Assembly (NCBI GenBank): GCA_023663725.1
Contig: JAMPGX010000002.1
Span: forward strand, 44,572-108,571
Reading direction: 5' to 3'
From: a bacterium
GTDB lineage: Bacteria; Bacillota; Clostridia; Lachnospirales; Lachnospiraceae
DNA length: 64,000 nucleotides
Shown here: positions 59,910 through 64,000 of the stretch, piece after piece
Layout of the letters: each line of letters begins with the position of its first letter
Numbering within the stretch: the first letter of the stretch is position 1
Translations under genes and position numbers: made by a program
Notes under the pieces: generated by a model
Seen by the model: the letters and a program-made list of their open reading frames with translations, nothing else
Databases searched by the model: none
Told to the model about the DNA's origin: nothing

Positions 59910-61077
59910 TGATCTCATCCTCGTGATTAAAAATATCGGCAATATCATAGATAAGGTCCACCGTTGGCGAGGTAGAAAACATATCATTTTCCACGGCGTT
60001 TTTTAAGGAGTCAGAACTTCGCTTGAGCAGACTGGAAGCGCTGACGCAGGAAATTCGTTGTTCGTCGTCTTCACGGGTCTTTCGCAGAAAAGTAAAGGCA
60101 TGTTTAGGCAGATTCATATCCAGTATGTCGGTATTGTGTGTGGTAAAAAAAAGCTGCTCATTTGGCCGAATAGAGTCTATCATGAGCGAAAGTACAGCCT
60201 TCTCGATGTCGCTGTGAATATAGGAGAACTTTTCATCACAATAGTAAAAGGTATATAGACCCTGCAAAAGCGCGGAGACAACGATGGCTATTTCCACACC
60301 GGCTTTGGTTCCGCTGGAGAGCAGGTTCGTATTGAAGGGAAAGCCGTCTTGTATAATAATTGATCTGTCCTTAAGCCGAATCACGAAAGCATCTTCCACA
60401 TCCTGTGATTTTTCCACCTTTTGCACGGAGGAATCCAGGGCTTTCAGAATATTTTCAAGAACATAAGGGAATTTCCTATCTTTTGGGTTAAAGGAAAGGG
60501 TGCGTTTTGTATCTTTTGGATACTCAAACAGCCAGGCCAATGGCTCTATTTTATCCAGCTCCTGAATATAATTTTCGCATGGAGAATATGGGATGGTTTC
60601 CAGACGCTTGACACAGGACTCGTAACTATCCTTTAGCCAGATATTCTCGCTATATATTTCCAGATGAATGTCATCAGCATCATAATTGCCGTTTGGCACG
60701 GGAAAAATACTACAGGCAATCCTGTAGAGAACATTACCTCCACATATCATATCAATGGAAAAAGAAGCCATTTGGTTTCGATCATTGATGGGTTCTGTAA
60801 TAAAAGTATGATTTTTGCTGGATAGAAAGTTAAAAATACCCCTAAGCATATATCCAAATGTGGTTTTGCCTGACGCATTGGCGCCCATGATGATATTTAC
60901 TTTTTTATAGCGAAAATTAGGACGATCTATCAGATGTTCATCCCGAATATAGGAGTCAACAATCTTTTTGGGATAAGTCAGGTTCATCTGGAAGTCCTTA
61001 AAAGCATAAAAATTGTCTAAGTATACATTTAAAACAATCATAGCATCCCCCATAACAGATATATTTTCACATTTCAC
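59899..61077 (-). CDS. AAA15-type ATPase (RloA/OLD-like), defence candidate
   Basis: A 392-residue SMC-like ATPase: IMGANASGKTTFGYMLRG (Walker A near residue 65), LSSGTKAGVEIAIV (signature-like), YYCDEKFSYIHSDIEKAV (Walker B area with Asp-Glu), FFTTHNTDILDMNL (switch His). No long coiled coil. This is the AAA_15/AAA_21 type found in abortive-infection and restriction-associated modules. The GTG at 61077 follows AAGGAGG by 8 bases; the ATG at 61041 (after GGGGG) is an alternative. AT-rich compared with neighbours, so probably acquired. Confidence 0.75.
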   Translation of the reverse strand: MKCENISVMGDAMIVLNVYLDNFYAFKDFQMNLTYPKKIVDSYIRDEHLIDRPNFRYKKVNIIMGANASGKTTFGYMLRGIFNFLSSKNHTFITEPINDRNQMASFSIDMICGGNVLYRIACSIFPVPNGNYDADDIHLEIYSENIWLKDSYESCVKRLETIPYSPCENYIQELDKIEPLAWLFEYPKDTKRTLSFNPKDRKFPYVLENILKALDSSVQKVEKSQDVEDAFVIRLKDRSIIIQDGFPFNTNLLSSGTKAGVEIAIVVSALLQGLYTFYYCDEKFSYIHSDIEKAVLSLMIDSIRPNEQLFFTTHNTDILDMNLPKHAFTFLRKTREDDEQRISCVSASSLLKRSSDSLKNAVENDMFSTSPTVDLIYDIADIFNHEDEINEK

Positions 61078-61360
61078 GAAGTAATCCTCCTTGTATGCTA
61101 GCATAGATTTGCCCAAAAAACAAGAGCTTTCATAAAATAAGTATGCCCAATTTGGAAAATATTCTATAGCATTTGCCAACTGTTCGTGCTAGTAAGGTCG
61201 CCTAGCTTATCGCTCACGGGAATAAAAGCGATGTTCAGGTAAAAAACCATTAACGCCTATTAACCATTAACAACAATTGACCGATATATAGATTGACAAC
61301 ACCCAATCGCAGGGGTCGTGAAGCGCTTCCTGTGATACAAAACGAAAGGAAAAGAGCAAT
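61078..61360. promoter_or_regulatory. Divergent intergenic region with a repeated ATTAAC/ATTGAC block
   Basis: 283 bp between the ATPase gene and blaI. A small hairpin ATCGCT...AGCGAT lies around 61208-61231. The block at 61246-61300 repeats CATTAAC twice and ATTGAC twice (61276 and 61293) and could hold the promoter and BlaI-type operators for the regulator gene; no classical TACA-TGTA dyad was recognised. Confidence 0.35.
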
Positions 61361-61786
61361 ATGGCAAAGGAAGAGATTACACCGAGCGAATGGCAGATCA
61401 TGGAGGTCCTGTGGGCGTGCGGCGAGCCTCTGACATCCTCCGAGGTTTACAGGAGGATGCAGGGGAATGTGGATATGTCTCAGAGAATGGTGCGCGTGCT
61501 GATGAACCGCCTGTGTCAGAAGGAAATTCTCGGCTACACAGTGGATGAGCGCGATTCGCGGGTTTACCACTATTACGCGCAGAGGACAAGGGAGGAATGT
61601 GTGCAGGAAAAGAGCAGGAGATTTGTGGACAGCTACTTTTCCGGCAGCGGTACGAATGCGATGGCAGCGCTGCTGCGCAGCTTGTCCCTGACGGATGAAC
61701 AGGTAAAAGAGCTGGAGGAGATTCTGGAGCAAAGCAGGAATCGGGGCGCAACTTCCCCGGACCGCGAAGGTGGAACGCATGGTTGA
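61361..61786 (+). CDS. BlaI/MecI/CopY family repressor
   Basis: A 141-residue repressor: winged helix in residues 1-75 (PSEWQIMEVLWACGEPLTSSEVY, SQRMVRVLMNRLCQKEIL, VDERDSRVYHYYAQRT) and a dimerisation tail (NAMAALLRSLSLTDEQVKELE). Usually inactivated by proteolysis through the partner M56 protease encoded next (8-bp overlap). The tail ends in a short basic-acidic extension. AAAGGAAAAG site before the ATG. Confidence 0.93.
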   Translation: MAKEEITPSEWQIMEVLWACGEPLTSSEVYRRMQGNVDMSQRMVRVLMNRLCQKEILGYTVDERDSRVYHYYAQRTREECVQEKSRRFVDSYFSGSGTNAMAALLRSLSLTDEQVKELEEILEQSRNRGATSPDREGGTHG

Positions 61787-63023
61787 ATGGGCAAAGATTG
61801 GGAAGCTTCTGGATTTTTGCGCGGCCTATTACACGACCCAGCTGGTGAGATGCGCGGTTTTTTCGTTTGCGCTGTCAGGGCTTGTGCTGCTGCTCAGAAA
61901 GATTTTTGCTTCAGGACGGATTTTTTTCAGGGGGATGTTGTGGTCATCCTTTCTGCTTATCCCTTTCTTGGGGAGGCTGAAGCTGTTCTATGATAATACG
62001 GCTGTTCTAAATGCGACGTGGTGGCTGACCTATGCAACGATGACCTGCCAGTGGGTTGACCGTCTTTATATGGCCGGTATTCTTGTGGCCGCCATCTGTA
62101 TATTTGGAAAACGGCTATGTCTTCAGAGGGCGGTTGCCAGGATGGAAAAGGTTCTCTGGGAAGGCACCCGAATCCGTGTCACAGACATGAATATCACGCC
62201 GTTTGCGGTCGGATTGCTGAGGCCGGAGATCGTGATTCCCCAGGTGATGCTGGAAAGCTATGACAGAGAAGAACTGAGAGTCATTGTGCGGCATGAGCAG
62301 ACACATATCCGGCTGGGGCATTTATGGGCTGGCTTTGTATGGGATATCCTGCGGTGCCTTTTGTGGGTAAACCCGCTTCTCACTGTGATTCAGAAACAAT
62401 ATCGGGCGGATATGGAGGATATCTGCGACAGGGTGTGCATACAAAACGGTGGGAGGACGGCGCAGGAATATGGGCAGATATTGCTGAAATCCCTGAAAGT
62501 GCTGCGCTCTGAATCGGAGGGCCTGCTGTCTGCCGTCACCTACGCGGGGGAAGGGGAATACAGGGATGTGAGACGGCGGATGATTGAGATTGTCAGTTTC
62601 CGTCCATACCGGAAGAAGCTGTGCATAGGCATGGCTGTCGCAGCCGTTTTGAGTTTTGCGGCCATACTGCTGGCGATACATACCCATTCCTATGCCCGTT
62701 GCAATGAAAGTGTAGATATCATGGTTGGATGTTTTGACGGAAAACCGGAAATTGTCTCCCATGATACCGAACAGCTAAGCCGGATGATTTCGTATGATGA
62801 CAGATATGTCTATGTCGAGCGGGAGGCCTTCGAGAGTTTTCTGGAGGAAAACGGTGTTCACGGGGAAATATGGCTTGTCTTTGGCGGTTTTTATAAGCTG
62901 CCGGGGCTCGGCGGCGCAGCGGAGGCCTGTATTTACGAAAACAGTTCAGGGGACAGCGTGATACAACTCCCGTATGAGAGCATAAGAGGGAATTGGTATT
63001 TGGAACTGCTCAGGTGGCTATAG
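61779..63023 (+). CDS. M56 family membrane metallopeptidase (BlaR1-like, no penicillin-binding domain)
   Basis: A 414-residue sensor-protease: helices near 20-45, 50-70 and 95-115, a cytosolic zinc protease loop with VIVRHEQTHIRLGH (HExxH) near residue 175, a fourth helix near 290 (GMAVAAVLSFAAILLAIH), and a short external C-terminal domain of about 110 residues (YVEREAFESFLEENG, IWLVFGGFYKLPG). Unlike BlaR1 it has no beta-lactam-binding domain, so the trigger is unknown. Start at 61779 after GAAGGTGG. Confidence 0.9.
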   Translation: MVEWAKIGKLLDFCAAYYTTQLVRCAVFSFALSGLVLLLRKIFASGRIFFRGMLWSSFLLIPFLGRLKLFYDNTAVLNATWWLTYATMTCQWVDRLYMAGILVAAICIFGKRLCLQRAVARMEKVLWEGTRIRVTDMNITPFAVGLLRPEIVIPQVMLESYDREELRVIVRHEQTHIRLGHLWAGFVWDILRCLLWVNPLLTVIQKQYRADMEDICDRVCIQNGGRTAQEYGQILLKSLKVLRSESEGLLSAVTYAGEGEYRDVRRRMIEIVSFRPYRKKLCIGMAVAAVLSFAAILLAIHTHSYARCNESVDIMVGCFDGKPEIVSHDTEQLSRMISYDDRYVYVEREAFESFLEENGVHGEIWLVFGGFYKLPGLGGAAEACIYENSSGDSVIQLPYESIRGNWYLELLRWL

Positions 63024-63055
63024 GCTTTAAGTGATGCGATGGTGAAAGGATGGTA

Positions 63056-63832
63056 ATGGAGATGAATGGTATTGATTATGTAGGTGGAACACAGAGTTAC
63101 AGCAGCTATGCGGCACAGAGCACGACAGGAGGCAGCGCTGCAAACAGCGTGAAAAAGAGGGAGACAGAGCAAACGCAGGAGATGCCCTGTCGATCCAAGA
63201 GTTCAGCGGAGTATGCGAAGGAGCTGGCCAAACTGGTTCCGAGCGCAGAGTTTAAGGTTGGGAATACATTTTCGTCGGCCAAAAGGGGCATTACGCTGAC
63301 TGTCAATCCGCAGCTTATCGAAAAAATGCAAAACGATCCGGAGAAGGAAAAGGATATGAAGGATCTGATCAAAGGCGTTGAATCGGCGGTAAATATGCTG
63401 GAAAGCGTCAATAAAGGCAGCGGTTGGACAGTTGTATACAAGCATTGTTATATAGATGAAAATGGGAAGTTTTGGTCTGTCGCGTACCTCAGAAACGACT
63501 TTATGCTGAACATGAGCGACAAGCTCCGTGAGGAGAGAAGGAAAAATGCGGAGAAGCTGATTGAAAAGACGAGAGAAAAGGCAGCGGATAAGAAAGAGGA
63601 ATTGCAGGAGGAATTAGAAGACAGGCAAGCTGAAAAAGCAGAGGAAGAGAAAGCTACCAACAAGGCAGAACAGCTTATTGAGGATAAGCTTGCTCATTCC
63701 AAGGATGGCCTGGTCTATCTGAATGATGAGGAGATGAAGGCCATCCTGGAAGCTATAAAAGAGGATGAAAAAGAGCAGATTGCAGCAAAAGGACAGATGG
63801 CCGTCGGCGCAAATCTGGATGTAAGGATATAG
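63056..63832 (+). CDS. DUF6033-like cytosolic protein
   Basis: A 258-residue protein without signal peptide. N-terminus MEMNGIDYVGGTQSYSSYAA is flexible and Tyr/Ser-rich; residues of about 55-165 form the main domain (YAKELAKLVPSAEFKVGN, RGITLTVNPQLIEKMQND, GSGWTVVYKHCYIDENGKFW); then a long charged coiled coil (about 165-225) and the ending MAVGANLDVRI. It matches the style of the DUF6033 family of Lachnospiraceae. Function unknown. Start uncertain among ATGs at 63050, 63056 and 63062; GAAAGGA suits 63056. Confidence 0.68.
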   Translation: MEMNGIDYVGGTQSYSSYAAQSTTGGSAANSVKKRETEQTQEMPCRSKSSAEYAKELAKLVPSAEFKVGNTFSSAKRGITLTVNPQLIEKMQNDPEKEKDMKDLIKGVESAVNMLESVNKGSGWTVVYKHCYIDENGKFWSVAYLRNDFMLNMSDKLREERRKNAEKLIEKTREKAADKKEELQEELEDRQAEKAEEEKATNKAEQLIEDKLAHSKDGLVYLNDEEMKAILEAIKEDEKEQIAAKGQMAVGANLDVRI

Positions 63833-63837
63833 AAAAT

Positions 63838-64000
63838 CTAGCATATTCCCGCGTAGTGTATGATCAGCAAGGCTCTGAACGTGATATCGCATTGCCTGCG
63901 TATTTTGGCCCGCCAGTCCGTCTCCAGTTGCGCGCCAAAATACGGCGACCAACCTCTGAATTCGCCGTCATATGTCTCGACAGAGCAGATGCCGTCCTCG
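63838..64000 (-). CDS. 3' end of an unidentified gene (start outside window)
   Basis: On the minus strand a frame of 53 codons runs in from the right edge to a stop at 63840-63838 (ends IHYAGIC). Its composition looks protein-like (CSVETYDGEFRGWSPYFGA, DWRAKIRRQCDITFRALL). It is convergent with the DUF6033-like gene. Family not recognised. An 11-bp inverted repeat CGTATTTTGGC/GCCAAAATACG (63899-63909, 63934-63944) lies inside it. Confidence 0.4.
   Translation of the reverse strand, partial: EDGICSVETYDGEFRGWSPYFGAQLETDWRAKIRRQCDITFRALLIIHYAGIC

Noticed and set aside
1..64000. tRNA, rRNA or CRISPR arrays
   Set aside because: No cloverleaf genes with TTCGAATCC-type arms, no rRNA blocks, and no regularly spaced repeats were seen by eye.

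Overview
The window looks like a chromosome segment of a gut Lachnospiraceae (Clostridia, low-GC Firmicutes with a moderate GC near 50%). Reasons: strong AGGAGG-type ribosome binding sites throughout, frequent GTG/TTG starts, pyrBI with a separate regulatory subunit, a pyruvate phosphate dikinase, a YkpA-type ABC-F protein, and families typical of that group (DUF815 ATPase, DUF5050, CmpB-like membrane protein, NusG-domain-II and Gx proteins, DUF6033-like proteins). No rRNA, tRNA, CRISPR array, prophage structural gene or intact insertion sequence was seen.

Bases 1-29,500 are mostly core metabolism. A tandem pair of large lipoproteins (beta-propeller-like plus solute-binding-like halves) flanks a tiny secreted Cys-rich protein. 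Then come an SDR oxidoreductase, pyrB/pyrI on the minus strand, a nitroreductase, a PH-like protein, and a compact folate operon (folC, folE, HD hydrolase, folP, folB-folK fusion). Next is a flavin/electron-transfer-like group: a NusG-II protein and a Gx transporter, divergent from a lipoprotein ApbE. PheA, a DUF815 ATPase, a polyphosphate pair (ppx, ppk1), maf, a PHP phosphoesterase, an ABC-F protein and ppdK follow. Two copies of a 228-247 bp non-coding inverted-repeat (MITE-like) element sit between pyrB and pyrI and upstream of apbE; the second has a 12-bp target duplication.

Bases 29,600-36,200 are an accessory, partly decayed stretch: an orphan ParB-like protein, an IS256 transposase remnant, an AraC regulator, small enzymes (PPOX, two VOC proteins, a nitroreductase, a nucleoside phosphorylase) and several gene fragments. 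Bases 36,200-49,100 are dominated by membrane transport and envelope-stress-type modules: a GntR-ABC cassette; a response regulator/intramembrane-sensing kinase with an ABC ATPase and two tandem FtsX-type permeases; a CPBP protease; and a second small ABC exporter. The response regulator gene and the ABC operon share the same promoter architecture (paired ACATTT repeats 11 bp apart ending 6 bp before the -10), so the regulator probably controls both.

Bases 49,300-64,000 hold small cytosolic proteins of unknown function, an XRE regulator, a striking convergent small-RNA locus with a shared bidirectional terminator (type I toxin-antitoxin-like), an AgrC/AgrA-like pair without AgrB/AgrD, an LprI-type lipoprotein, an AraC-cupin group, a tocopherol-cyclase-like protein, an SDR, an MBL hydrolase, a two-gene AAA15 ATPase plus TOPRIM-like cassette that resembles anti-phage systems, a BlaI/M56 sensor-protease pair and a DUF6033-like protein. 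The most notable candidates for something undescribed are the RNA pair at 50,819-51,077, the ATPase/TOPRIM pair at 59,397-61,077, the MITE family with exchangeable hairpins, and the tandem propeller/solute-binding lipoproteins.
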